A stretch of DNA of 13,626 nt. It comes from Candidatus Sabulitectum sp. (lineage in GTDB: Bacteria; Fermentibacterota; Fermentibacteria; Fermentibacterales; JCC-6). A model generated the notes under the pieces. It was not told where the DNA came from. It worked only from the letters and a program-made list of their open reading frames with translations, and did not search any database. Made by a program: the position numbers and the translations under genes. How positions within the stretch are numbered: position 1 is the first letter of the stretch; each line of letters begins with the position of its first letter. Below are positions 1-7,513 of this stretch, piece after piece. Location: assembly GCA_029940175.1 (NCBI GenBank), contig JAOZRM010000069.1, positions 1-13,626 of the forward strand, written 5' to 3'.

Positions 1-905
1 AGGAGAGTTCCCTTTCCATTAGTGAATTAAAGCTCTTTGCAACAGCAAAAAGTGCCGGTCGAACCATCAACTTCCGGGGTCTCCCCCATACTGTTGAAAT
101 AATACAAAATGTCTCCTGGGAAAAGGGCATGATTATTTTGGGAGCAACGTCTGCAGAATCAGCCAGAGAGTGGGTTCCCAAAGCGCTGGCTGCAGGAGCG
201 TATGTCATTGACAATTCATCCGCCTACAGAATGAAAGACGATGTGCCTCTTGTTGTACCTGAAATAAACCCGGAATCCATAAAGCCGCATCACAGACTCA
301 TAGCAAATCCGAACTGCTCAACTATTCAACTTGTAATGGCTTTGGCTCCACTCCATGGTATTGCGCCTGTTGAATGGATTTCCGTTGCAACATACCAGTC
401 AGTTTCAGGAAGCGGCAGAGATGGTATTGATTCCCTGAAAAGGCAGGAATTGAAGGATCCCCAGGTTGACTCCATTCACAGGAATGTTGTTTGTGAGATC
501 GGACCACCGGAGTTATCCGGCTACACAGGCGAGGAGATTAAACTGGTTTTGGAAACTGCGAAAATTCTTGGCGTAGATTTTCCCGTATACCCTTCCTGTG
601 CCAGAGTACCTGTAATGATTGGACACACCGAATCTGTTACAATCAAGTTTGCGAGAAATGTTACTGCCGGTGAAGTAATTCAAACTCTTGAAAAAGCGCC
701 TGGTGTCCTGGTCAGCCACCTTGGCTGCCAGCCTGTTGCAGTGGAGGGTATGGACCACACTGTTGTGGGGCGAGTCAGGAATCACCTGACAGAGAAGAGT
801 ATCATTCAATTCTGGATCACCGCAGACAATGTCCGCAAGGGAGCAGCTCTGAATGCCGTTCAAATTCTGGAATTGATCGCAAAAAAAAGTACCGGCCCTG
901 CATAA
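1..905 (+). CDS. asd: Aspartate-semialdehyde dehydrogenase, 5'-truncated
   Basis: This enzyme reduces L-aspartyl-4-phosphate to L-aspartate semialdehyde with NADPH, at the branch point to lysine/diaminopimelate, threonine and methionine, in the cytoplasm. The frame is open from base 3, so the gene runs in from outside the window. The upstream residues SISELKLFATAKSAGRTI match the family segment after the first Rossmann strand, so only about 20-25 residues, including the GATG-type nucleotide loop, are missing; the ATG at 129 is internal. Visible hallmarks are the catalytic cysteine in NPNCST (codon 315-317), the SVSGSGRDGI loop, the catalytic histidine in RVPVMIGHTES (codon 624-626), and the C-terminal signature DNVRKGAALNAVQI. 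About 300 residues are visible, which suits a full-length protein of about 325-340. The stop codon lies in the loop of a hairpin that probably terminates the convergent gene. Identification is secure. Confidence 0.97.
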   Translation, partial: ESSLSISELKLFATAKSAGRTINFRGLPHTVEIIQNVSWEKGMIILGATSAESAREWVPKALAAGAYVIDNSSAYRMKDDVPLVVPEINPESIKPHHRLIANPNCSTIQLVMALAPLHGIAPVEWISVATYQSVSGSGRDGIDSLKRQELKDPQVDSIHRNVVCEIGPPELSGYTGEEIKLVLETAKILGVDFPVYPSCARVPVMIGHTESVTIKFARNVTAGEVIQTLEKAPGVLVSHLGCQPVAVEGMDHTVVGRVRNHLTEKSIIQFWITADNVRKGAALNAVQILELIAKKSTGPA

Positions 906-915
906 GCAGAGCCGG
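881..915 (-). terminator. Rho-independent terminator of the minus-strand unit, inside the 3' end of asd
   Basis: Read on the minus strand, CCGGC/GCCGG and CTGC/GCAG arms (892-896 with 911-915, 898-901 with 906-909, one C-A mismatch) enclose a 4-base loop. The stem is followed within a few bases by a run of eight T (881-888 as A on the plus strand). It lies just past the stop of the zinc-ribbon gene at 937. On the plus strand the hairpin lacks a T tract, so its orientation serves the minus-strand operon. The asd stop codon sits in the loop. Confidence 0.75.
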
Positions 916-936
916 CAATTTACTTAGGACTATCTG

Positions 937-1626
937 TTAGAGATCCAGATCGCTGTCGTCCAGCAGATCGAACTCGTCATCTAGAGTCTCATCCTCATCA
1001 AGGGCTGCACCACATTCCTCACAGAAAAGTTTCTGAGGAGGGTTAACATGTGCACAGGATGGACATTTGACGCTGTCATCATCTTCATCTGCTTCATCGT
1101 CCAGATCAAGATCATCATCAAGATCAAGTTCGTCGAGACTGTCATCGTCTGCTTCTGGCTTTTTCTTGGATTTTGATGGTGCCCCCTTGCCTTGTGTGGC
1201 ATCTTCAACATCCCTGAGTACCTTTTTCAGGTCGCCCAGTTCAGAGCGGAAACCATCAAGCTCATCTGCTGTGCTGTTTCTCTCGCTTGTGGCAGAATCC
1301 AGCTCTTTCTGGAAAGAGGGATCATTCTCGTCATGTTCTCTAAGTCTGGCCCTTATCTGAAGTTCTTCAACAAGATCCGATTCACTCTGATGCTTCTTCT
1401 CAAGGTCGTTGATCTTTTTAGTAAGATCGCTGACCTTTCCCTCTAAAGATCCCTTTTCAGCACCAAGTTTTCCCAGAACCTCGTTGAGCTGGTCGTCGTA
1501 GTCACCTTTAATTCTGGAGTAAACCCTCTGGTTTGTCTCCACCTTCATGATCTCAAGATTGGACAACCTTTCAGAAAGCTCAGTCCGTCTTGCAAGGAGA
1601 TCCTGTATCTTCCTTTCGAGCGCCAT
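937..1626 (-). CDS. Coiled-coil, acidic zinc-ribbon protein
   Basis: This 229-residue, probably cytoplasmic protein has no signal peptide or membrane segment. Residues 1-140 are charged with heptad-like spacing (start LERKIQDLLARRTELSERL) and should form a coiled coil. A lysine-rich hinge follows (about 146-157), then an Asp-rich tract (158-185), then a zinc ribbon with cysteines 188, 191, 202 and 205 (KCPSC...FCEECG). A second acidic tail (209-229) ends the chain. The start is supported by GGAGGGG a few bases before the ATG. It sits 62 bp downstream of holA on the same strand and may be cotranscribed, with a clear terminator behind it. Zinc ribbons of this form often bind nucleic acid or protein; an acidic flank argues against simple DNA binding. 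I do not recognise a named family, and the function is unknown. Confidence 0.85.
   Translation of the reverse strand: MALERKIQDLLARRTELSERLSNLEIMKVETNQRVYSRIKGDYDDQLNEVLGKLGAEKGSLEGKVSDLTKKINDLEKKHQSESDLVEELQIRARLREHDENDPSFQKELDSATSERNSTADELDGFRSELGDLKKVLRDVEDATQGKGAPSKSKKKPEADDDSLDELDLDDDLDLDDEADEDDDSVKCPSCAHVNPPQKLFCEECGAALDEDETLDDEFDLLDDSDLDL
945..1160 (-). repeat. Low-complexity GAT/GAC-rich coding tracts
   Basis: Two stretches, about 945-1005 and 1075-1160, are built of near-repeated GAT, GAC, GAA and CTG codons on the minus strand. They encode the Asp/Leu-rich acidic segments on either side of the zinc ribbon. They are imperfect, so not a clean microsatellite, but triplet slippage could vary their length between strains. 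Confidence 0.5.
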
Positions 1627-1688
1627 TACCCCTCCGTTTCAAAGTGCATATTATTTCCTCACGATACCATACGATGCATTATCTTTCT

Positions 1689-2681
1689 TCATTTTCCAGC
1701 CATTGTCAAGGAGAGGATCACAGAGGCAATAGAAACCAGGGGATCGCGCCCTCTCTTCAAGCCATAATCCGCTTCGGCGAAAGTCTCTAGTATATCTGAA
1801 GTTGCGTGGGTTGATCGTCTAGTGGCATACTCCTCTACACTTCTCCATCTGAACTGTGGAATACCCAGTTTTTTTGCTGCCACCTGCGACGGTATCCCTC
1901 TTTGGAGTAATTCTCTTGCGCTTGCCACCTGCTTCCACTGACTGTAAAGAAGAGCCAGCAATCTAATAGGCTCTTCTCCCGAGTTCAGAAGCAGGGACAG
2001 AGACCTCATTGAAGCTCCCCTCTTCCCTGACAGTACTTCTCCACAAAACTGAAAGGCAGTGGTTTCCTCAAGGCCTTTCACTGCTGCGTATACACCAGTA
2101 GAATCTACAGAAGCTCCCTTACCGTGAAAAAGACCGATCCGGGCAATTACATCGGCCATTCTTTCCAGTTTGCCAGATGCAATGGTTTCTGCTGCCTGAG
2201 ATCCATCTCTGGTAAGGGTGATTCCCTCTTCTGCAGCAAAGATCCTGGTCCACTTCCACATGGAATTAGCAAATGGTTCCCAGCAGGTAAAGCCAGTTCC
2301 TGCGGATTCCAATCTGGTCATAAATGCGTTTGACGGTTTTCGTCCAGCTGTTCTACAAAAAAGAATGTGGTCGAAGCTGCCGGCCACAATCTTTTCAAGC
2401 TCACTTTTCTGGGTCTTTGTAAGCTTATCAACATCACCGATCATCACTAGTTTTCCAGGGCTGAACAGTGATCCTTCACTGAATAATGCGCTGAGACTGA
2501 TCTCACTCAAATCATCGGGCATAAGCCTCACTGGCTCCAGTGACAACGCTGTACCCCTGCGTCTGAGTGCACTAAGAAGTCGGGTGGACTGGCAATACTC
2601 ATCACCCGAAACGACAAAAGAATCCCCTGGAGAAGCTGACTCCATTTTTTTCATCATGGCATCAAAGTTCTTAATAATCAA
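1689..2681 (-). CDS. holA: DNA polymerase III, delta subunit
   Basis: The delta subunit is the clamp-loader wrench that opens the beta sliding clamp at primed DNA. The protein follows the family plan: an N-terminal AAA+-like fold without a working Walker A (FVVSGDEYC in place of the usual YLLYGDE), a middle segment with FSEGSLFSPGKLVMIGDVDKL and DHILFCRTAG, and a helical C-terminal collar domain (EEPIRLLALLYSQWKQV, then AAKKLGIPQFRWRSVEEYA and AEADYGLKRGRDP). Length is about 330 residues, as usual. The frame is open to a TTG at 2741, but the family N-terminus and a GAGGGG box favour the TTG at 2681; an ATG at 2657 is the other candidate. It is divergent from the folding-factor gene and precedes the zinc-ribbon gene. 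Sequence divergence is large, as is normal for delta subunits. Confidence 0.9.
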   Translation of the reverse strand: MIIKNFDAMMKKMESASPGDSFVVSGDEYCQSTRLLSALRRRGTALSLEPVRLMPDDLSEISLSALFSEGSLFSPGKLVMIGDVDKLTKTQKSELEKIVAGSFDHILFCRTAGRKPSNAFMTRLESAGTGFTCWEPFANSMWKWTRIFAAEEGITLTRDGSQAAETIASGKLERMADVIARIGLFHGKGASVDSTGVYAAVKGLEETTAFQFCGEVLSGKRGASMRSLSLLLNSGEEPIRLLALLYSQWKQVASARELLQRGIPSQVAAKKLGIPQFRWRSVEEYATRRSTHATSDILETFAEADYGLKRGRDPLVSIASVILSLTMAGK

Positions 2682-2762
2682 TTCACGACACCCCTCGGGT
2701 CTTGCCCCTTGAATGGCATTTTGTTTATTTTCCACCCTCAATTTAACAGAAAGGGTCCTTTA
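2682..2762. promoter_or_regulatory. Divergent intergenic region between holA and the PpiD-like gene
   Basis: About 80 bp separate the two divergent starts, so promoters for both probably lie here or just inside the genes. On the plus strand TTGCCC (2702-2707) and TATTTT (2726-2731) are spaced by 18 bp, which is only a weak match. No good minus-strand pair is visible. The plus-strand ribosome binding site AAGGG (2751-2755) stands 7 bases before the ATG at 2763. Confidence 0.3.
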
Positions 2763-4610
2763 ATGTTAACCTGGTTCAGAAACAATGCAAAGATATTCCT
2801 TATTGTCATCGTTGTCATCTTCGTGGGAATGATCTTTCTTGAATGGGGCCGCGGTGGAGTTCAAAGCGTGGAAGCTGACAAGCTGGTTGTTGGCACAGTG
2901 AACGGCAACGGACTTCAGCCTGCTTCGTATGATTTTGTCAGGGATGAAGTTTACAGCGGCTTGAAAAGTCAGATGCAGCGGATGGGAGATCCAGACCCGG
3001 AGAATCAGCTGGCATTGATGTTCAACGACATAAACAACACGGCCTTTGAAATACTGGTGGACAGAACACTTCAGAACGAATACCTGAGGCTTCTCGGGTG
3101 GGAACCGGTGAGATCTTCACTGGCGGAACCGCTTCTGAGAACACAACTCAGAATGGTTGGTATCGAAGATCCCGACGCCTACATGAAGGAATACGAGAAT
3201 GATCCAAACTACAGAACAACTCTTTATCAAGTAGTTGCTCAGGCAGACAGGGCAATGTTTGATGGAGCTGTATTACTGGAAAATATGATATCTGCCAATG
3301 AAGTTGAATTCCTTCTTAGCGACGTGATGACTTCTGTAACTGCCAGATATATACCTTTCAGATCTGCACCGGAACTGCCATCTGAAGATGAGCTCAGAGA
3401 GTTTTACGATGCAAACACCGATCTTTTCGTTACATCTCCAGGTGCCAGGATAAGATTTGCGACATTTGGGATTCAACCGGCTGACGAAGATGTTGAGGCC
3501 ACTCTGGCAATGGTGGATTCTCTTGCTATCTCCGGCGCTGGAATGCCCGATACCTTCGCAGTGACCAGAGAGCAGCTTGCAGGATTTTCCGGATGGAACA
3601 TTGACCTCTCTCCCGGAGATATTTCTCAGCCGTTCATCGCTGCTTCTATGAATCAGAACTCCATGAGAGCCTGTCACTCAGTAGAGCTTTTCTCCGTTGG
3701 AATAGCTGTTGATGACACAACAGGCAGCAGTGATACTCTTACATTAGTACACTGGGAGGTACCACTTTACCCCGGTTACAGAACTATCAGGGCAAACTTC
3801 TGGGACCTTGAAGAAAAAGCCGAGGAGATTCTGGCAACAGAGTTTCCAGTGCACAACCAGCAGTCTCTTGTGGACTACGGAGAGATGGTTGTCAATCTTG
3901 AGTCTGTTCCAACAGCTGATCTGCCTCAATCACTCATTTCTTTTGCTACTGATTCCATCTGGATGGACAGCATTGGTCCGGTATTCTATGTACCGAGCAT
4001 TTCCACAGGTTACCCGGCTCTGATGGTTGCAAGAAAACTTGAGGAGATCCCAGGAGGGCAACTCACCTTCCAGGAAGCTCTTGAGAGCAACATAATCCTT
4101 CTTGAGCTCTATACTCAAAGACAGGCTGATGAATCTCTCGCCCTGGCTGTCAGCGCTCTTGCAGACATCAGAAGCAATGATTACGGTCTTACTTCCTGGG
4201 CTGAAGCAGAATCTCTGGAAGTTTATGATACGCAGCAGTTCACCCCGGTTTCAGTAAGACAGTGGGCAGGATCCGAGGAGGCTTCCTACAGAGGTCTGCT
4301 TGGCTGCGAAGATTTTGCCGATGCTTCCATTATGGCTTCTGAGTACACGGTTATAGGACCTTTCAGCAACAACGGAGTTTCATACCTTGTAGAGATTGTC
4401 TCACGGGCAGAAGCACAGATACCGGAGAGTGGGCCACAACTGGCCGGCTTCTACCTATCCGTGCAGAACGGTCACCACCAGCTCTACTCCAGCAGACTCA
4501 TGGAGTCCATTAGAGCCAGTGCCGATATTCACGATCAGAGAGTCCAGTACTACAACACAATGGATTCACTCAGAGCTGGTTATGTAGCTACCCAGGAAGC
4601 ACCGCTGTAA
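2763..4610 (+). CDS. PpiD/SurA-like membrane-anchored periplasmic folding factor
   Basis: This 615-residue protein probably helps fold exported proteins at the outer face of the inner membrane. A short cytoplasmic N-terminus (MLTWFRNNAK) precedes one hydrophobic segment at 11-27, the topology of PpiD. Next comes a SurA_N-type helical region (about 40-200) with VVGTVNGNGLQPASYDFVRDE and the helix following FEILVDRTLQNEYLRLLGW. A linker at about 205-225 (LPSEDELREFYDAN) is typical of the stretch that leads into a parvulin domain. I cannot find a convincing parvulin core in the remainder, so isomerase activity is doubtful and a chaperone role is more likely. The start at 2763 is set by AAGGG at 2751-2755; the upstream TTG at 2709 would place residues before the anchor and is unlikely. 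It is a single-gene unit ending in a hairpin. Family assignment is good, exact function is inferred. Confidence 0.8.
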   Translation: MLTWFRNNAKIFLIVIVVIFVGMIFLEWGRGGVQSVEADKLVVGTVNGNGLQPASYDFVRDEVYSGLKSQMQRMGDPDPENQLALMFNDINNTAFEILVDRTLQNEYLRLLGWEPVRSSLAEPLLRTQLRMVGIEDPDAYMKEYENDPNYRTTLYQVVAQADRAMFDGAVLLENMISANEVEFLLSDVMTSVTARYIPFRSAPELPSEDELREFYDANTDLFVTSPGARIRFATFGIQPADEDVEATLAMVDSLAISGAGMPDTFAVTREQLAGFSGWNIDLSPGDISQPFIAASMNQNSMRACHSVELFSVGIAVDDTTGSSDTLTLVHWEVPLYPGYRTIRANFWDLEEKAEEILATEFPVHNQQSLVDYGEMVVNLESVPTADLPQSLISFATDSIWMDSIGPVFYVPSISTGYPALMVARKLEEIPGGQLTFQEALESNIILLELYTQRQADESLALAVSALADIRSNDYGLTSWAEAESLEVYDTQQFTPVSVRQWAGSEEASYRGLLGCEDFADASIMASEYTVIGPFSNNGVSYLVEIVSRAEAQIPESGPQLAGFYLSVQNGHHQLYSSRLMESIRASADIHDQRVQYYNTMDSLRAGYVATQEAPL

Positions 4611-4637
4611 TCAGATAAACAATTTTTCCGGATAAAC

Positions 4638-4666
4638 AGTCAGCCCCTGCCGAAAGGCGGGGGCTG
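4638..4666 (+). terminator. Hairpin with GAAA tetraloop after the PpiD-like gene (repeat copy 1)
   Basis: AGCCCCTGCC (4642-4651) and GGCGGGGGCT (4656-4665) form a 10-bp stem with one G-T wobble around a GAAA loop. It lies 30 bp past the stop. The tail GGTTACTTTAATT is only moderately T-rich. The whole 29 bases recur identically at 7485-7513. Terminator function here is likely but the repetition suggests it may also be an interspersed element. Confidence 0.65.
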
Positions 4667-4685
4667 GTTACTTTAATTCCTGCTA

Positions 4686-4714
4686 TTCAATTTCCAACCG
4701 GATTTTGCTATACT
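4686..4714 (+). promoter_or_regulatory. Sigma70-type promoter, extended -10, for the 4748 gene
   Basis: TGCTATACT gives an extended -10 (TATACT at 4709-4714, TGC immediately before). A weak -35, TTCAAT at 4686-4691, is 17 bp upstream. A transcript would start near 4721, leaving a leader of about 27 bases containing the AAGGGAG ribosome binding site. It lies directly after the preceding terminator. Confidence 0.5.
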
Positions 4715-4747
4715 ACATGAACAGATAAAACATGAAGGGAGTTTCTG

Positions 4748-5617
4748 ATGTTTCCAGCTATCCTGATCGCAGCATTAACCTTACTTGTTGATCAAGTACT
4801 ACCCACTCCTCTTCAAGCTCCCCCTTTCGAATCCACAACAAATGGTGTTTCTGAAATTGATGTGCCTGACCTTCAGTTGCTGGAATCCATTCCAAACACA
4901 ATCGCAGATTATGACACATGGTTCGAAGCACTACCCGGAATATGGCCCGGAGCCACGTTCCATAATGGTGGCGTTAATGATGCAGTGCGCGGCAATCTGC
5001 CGCCTGACCTTATTCCATCAGTTCTTTACGCTCCCGGCAATACAGTTTTTCACCTGTACCAGATAGTCAACTCTGCAGACTTCGTCATTGCTTTCTATGG
5101 ATCACCCCCTAACACATTCGGGGTAATTCTTGATCCGGACATCCTGGTTCTAATGGACAAAGACACTTACAAAATAGTTACTGTTCTGGATTTTCTGATG
5201 TATGCCTATGACCATGAAGATACCTCAATGTATGAGATGCAGTTCACATACCAGGCACTTAAGTGGGCAGAGGTTGAGAATGGTGTTCTTTATGTATCCA
5301 ATGCTCATAGAACGTATGCGGAGAGTTCCAATGGAAGTAACGGGTACATAACAGCAATCGACATTCAGACAAATGAAATTATCTGGAGAAGCCAATCACT
5401 TGTTTCCAACAGTGAGAATTTTCTGCTTCTTGAAGAGATAATAATTTCCGGTTACGGTTTCACAGATGAAGATGATTTCATCTACATCCTTGACCGTTCA
5501 ACCGGTGAAGTTATTGCCTCAATCCCTGTACCATCATCTCCGGACTACTTCTTTTATCAAAACGGCAGGGTTTATGTAAATTGCTATGACACCGAATTGA
5601 TTTTCTCTCTGAACTGA
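4748..5617 (+). CDS. Exported PQQ-like beta-propeller protein, function unknown
   Basis: This 289-residue protein begins with a hydrophobic stretch (residues 2-14, then a Pro-rich segment) that looks like a short signal peptide, so it is probably exported. The C-terminal half carries PQQ-enzyme-like propeller repeats without the enzyme: GYITAIDIQTNEIIW (199-213) and FIYILDRSTGEVIASI (244-259), with NGVLYVSNA and NGRVYVNC as matching strands. The N-terminal half (DTWFEALPGIWPGATF and after) is not recognised. Too few repeats are visible for a whole propeller, so the N-terminal half may supply diverged blades. AAGGGAG stands just before the ATG. It has its own promoter and ends convergent to the peptidase gene. 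No catalytic motif is visible; a binding or scaffold role is possible but unproven. Confidence 0.8.
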   Translation: MFPAILIAALTLLVDQVLPTPLQAPPFESTTNGVSEIDVPDLQLLESIPNTIADYDTWFEALPGIWPGATFHNGGVNDAVRGNLPPDLIPSVLYAPGNTVFHLYQIVNSADFVIAFYGSPPNTFGVILDPDILVLMDKDTYKIVTVLDFLMYAYDHEDTSMYEMQFTYQALKWAEVENGVLYVSNAHRTYAESSNGSNGYITAIDIQTNEIIWRSQSLVSNSENFLLLEEIIISGYGFTDEDDFIYILDRSTGEVIASIPVPSSPDYFFYQNGRVYVNCYDTELIFSLN

Positions 5618-5625
5618 AGAGACAA

Positions 5626-5650
5626 CCGGCACACACGGGGTCGGTGCCGG
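5626..5650. terminator. Hairpin between the convergent genes ending at 5617 and 5663
   Basis: CCGGCAC (5626-5632) and GTGCCGG (5644-5650) form a perfect 7-bp stem with an 11-base loop, in the 45 bp between two convergent stop codons. Neither side has a long T run, so termination would be weak or partly factor-dependent. The position suggests that it serves both genes. Confidence 0.5.
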
Positions 5651-5662
5651 ACTCTAACGTTT

Positions 5663-7360
5663 CTAGAGCTTATCGTCCTCTACAGAATCAAGCCACTTGG
5701 ATACAGGTTCCATTATTCTCCCGATTGTTCCATCTGCAAAAGGATTTTTAAGCCCGGCAGACTTGACCAGTTCAGAAAAACATCGGCTGCCGCCGAGATC
5801 ACACAACCCAAGGTAATCAGTCCACGCTTTATCAAAGTCAGATCGGCTTTTTCCCCAGAACTCAAGAGCACAAACCTGTGCAAGTGTGTAGTCGATGTAG
5901 TAGAACGGATCCTCGAATATGTGCCCCTGCCTGAACCAGAAACCGCCTTCATCCAGAAAACTGTTGTCTCCATAATTTCTGTGCGGCAGGTATTTCCGTT
6001 CAATATCTCTCCATGCTTTTCTTCTCAGGGCAGGAGAAACCTCTGGATTTTCATAAACCCAGTGCTGAAATTCATCTACAGCAACACCGTATGGAATGAA
6101 TAACACTGCCCCTGCCAGATGGCTGAACTTATACTTATCCACATCTTCAAGGAAAAAGTTTTCCATCCATGGCCAACAGAAGAATTCCATACTCATGGAG
6201 TGAATCTCACAAGCTTCAAGAGTCGGGAAGTAATACTCAGGAACCTCAAAATGCCTGGAGCGGTATGCCTGAAAGGAATGTCCTGCCTCATGGGTCAGTA
6301 CATCAACATCACCGCTTGTTCCATTAAAATTGGAAAAAATAAACGGGGCCTGGTGATCCGGCATGTACTCACAGTATCCTCCACCTGCCTTACCCCTGCG
6401 GGTAACAAGATCGGTCAGTTCACAGTCAAGCATGAAGTTGAAAAACTCACCGGTGGCAGGCGACATCTCATTGTACATAACCCGACCATTTTTCTTGATC
6501 CACTCCGGATCTCCCTTCGGCACAGCATTACCGGTGAGGAAATGAAATCCCTCATCATGATACTGAAGAGACCCAAGAGCAAGCCTCCTGGCCTGTCTTT
6601 CACGCAGGCTTGTAGCAAGGGGAACAATTTTTTCGTGCACCTGTCTCCGGTAATTAGCCACCATACCGGCATTGTAATCTGATCTCCCAAGCCTTGCATA
6701 AGCCAGTGGAACAAAACTCTTAAATCCAAGTTTCAATGCAATCGAGTGACGAAGGTGAACAAGTTTGTCGTAGATCTCATCAAATTTCTCACAATTTTCC
6801 TCATAGAAATCACTTACAGCTTTTACTGCTGCAAGTCTTACGGCACGGTCTTCAGACTGGGTAAATGGTTGCATCTGAGAAAGATTTCTCTGTTCTCCCT
6901 GAAATGAAATGGATGCACTTGCTTTCAATTTAACATAGCTGCTGGTCAGCTTGTTCTCTTCCTGTAGATCTGAAAGAACAGCAGGATCAAATGTTTTCAT
7001 CTGAAGCCCGGCAAGTTCAAAAAGCTGCTTGCCCCAATTCTTCTCAAGAGAAGCTCTGAAAGGAGAAGTCACAAGTGCTGTGTAGAACTCACTCTTCAAT
7101 CCCTCGTATACAGGTCTGAGCTCATCAAGAGCATCATTCTCGGTATCGTAAAACTCATCATTGGTATCAATGTCATGCCTGATCTGCCCGATAACGACCA
7201 TTGTTTCAAACCTGTTCCGAACAGCATTGATCTCCGCCATCAAAACATTCTGCTCTTCCGCAGAATCAGCAGCAGAGAACCGTGAGATCAGCTCTCTCAC
7301 TGTTTTCGCAAAATCATCTCCGTCAGGCCTCTTGTATTCAAAATCACTGAATTTTTTCAT
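5663..7360 (-). CDS. M3-family zinc oligoendopeptidase
   Basis: This 565-residue cytoplasmic metalloprotease should cleave oligopeptides, like PepF and thimet-type enzymes. The active site is complete: H357-E-A-G-H361 in DVLTHEAGHSFQAY, and the third zinc ligand Glu385 in EIHSMSMEFF, with the spacing usual for M3. The preceding GGGYCEYMPDHQAPFIFSNF strand and the late HIFEDPFYYIDYTLAQ segment are family features that line the substrate channel. The N-terminus (MKKFSDFEYKRPDG) resembles the M3 oligoendopeptidase subgroup known from TIGR02289. No signal peptide is present. GGGAG just before the ATG supports the start, and a promoter with a TATAAT box lies 39 bp upstream. It is transcribed alone. 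I give no gene symbol because pepF covers a somewhat different subgroup. Confidence 0.95.
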   Translation of the reverse strand: MKKFSDFEYKRPDGDDFAKTVRELISRFSAADSAEEQNVLMAEINAVRNRFETMVVIGQIRHDIDTNDEFYDTENDALDELRPVYEGLKSEFYTALVTSPFRASLEKNWGKQLFELAGLQMKTFDPAVLSDLQEENKLTSSYVKLKASASISFQGEQRNLSQMQPFTQSEDRAVRLAAVKAVSDFYEENCEKFDEIYDKLVHLRHSIALKLGFKSFVPLAYARLGRSDYNAGMVANYRRQVHEKIVPLATSLRERQARRLALGSLQYHDEGFHFLTGNAVPKGDPEWIKKNGRVMYNEMSPATGEFFNFMLDCELTDLVTRRGKAGGGYCEYMPDHQAPFIFSNFNGTSGDVDVLTHEAGHSFQAYRSRHFEVPEYYFPTLEACEIHSMSMEFFCWPWMENFFLEDVDKYKFSHLAGAVLFIPYGVAVDEFQHWVYENPEVSPALRRKAWRDIERKYLPHRNYGDNSFLDEGGFWFRQGHIFEDPFYYIDYTLAQVCALEFWGKSRSDFDKAWTDYLGLCDLGGSRCFSELVKSAGLKNPFADGTIGRIMEPVSKWLDSVEDDKL

Positions 7361-7398
7361 TATGACTCCCGTATGGTTTTGGTGCTGTTGCTGGCAGA

Positions 7399-7428
7399 AT
7401 TATAGGGATAAGCCCCCCTTCATTGCAA
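7399..7428 (-). promoter_or_regulatory. Sigma70-type promoter of the M3 peptidase gene
   Basis: On the minus strand TTGCAA (7428-7423) and a perfect TATAAT (7404-7399) are separated by 18 bp. Transcription would begin near 7391, giving a leader of about 30 bases with a GGGAG ribosome binding site. No operator-like repeat overlaps it. Confidence 0.65.
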
Positions 7429-7484
7429 AACCTTACCTGTCCGATCTTGCTGCAAAGAAGACAAGGGTACAAAGAACAATAACA

Positions 7485-7513
7485 AGTCAGCCCCTGCCGA
7501 AAGGCGGGGGCTG
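7485..7513 (+). repeat. 29-bp hairpin repeat, copy 2
   Basis: This stretch is identical over 29 bases to 4638-4666 and in the same orientation: a 10-bp stem with one G-T wobble closed by a GAAA loop. No plus-strand gene ends before it, because the gene on its left starts at 7360 and runs away. So it cannot be the terminator of a visible plus-strand gene. Read on the minus strand it is followed by ACTTGTTATTGTTCTTT, a loosely T-rich tail that could stop leftward transcription. Confidence 0.75.

Noticed and set aside
982..1010. Tandem repeat expansion as a phase-variable switch in the zinc-ribbon gene
   Set aside because: The acidic tracts are imperfect triplets, so length change would keep the frame and not switch the gene off.
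1067..1360. Serine-rich plus-strand frame
   Set aside because: It is the antisense of the Asp-rich tract of the zinc-ribbon gene; runs of TCATCA antisense to GATGAT give Ser-rich shadow frames.
2709..2762. N-terminal extension of the PpiD-like gene from a TTG at 2709
   Set aside because: It would put 18 residues before the natural MLTWFRNNAK anchor start, and AAGGG sits at the right distance before the ATG at 2763.
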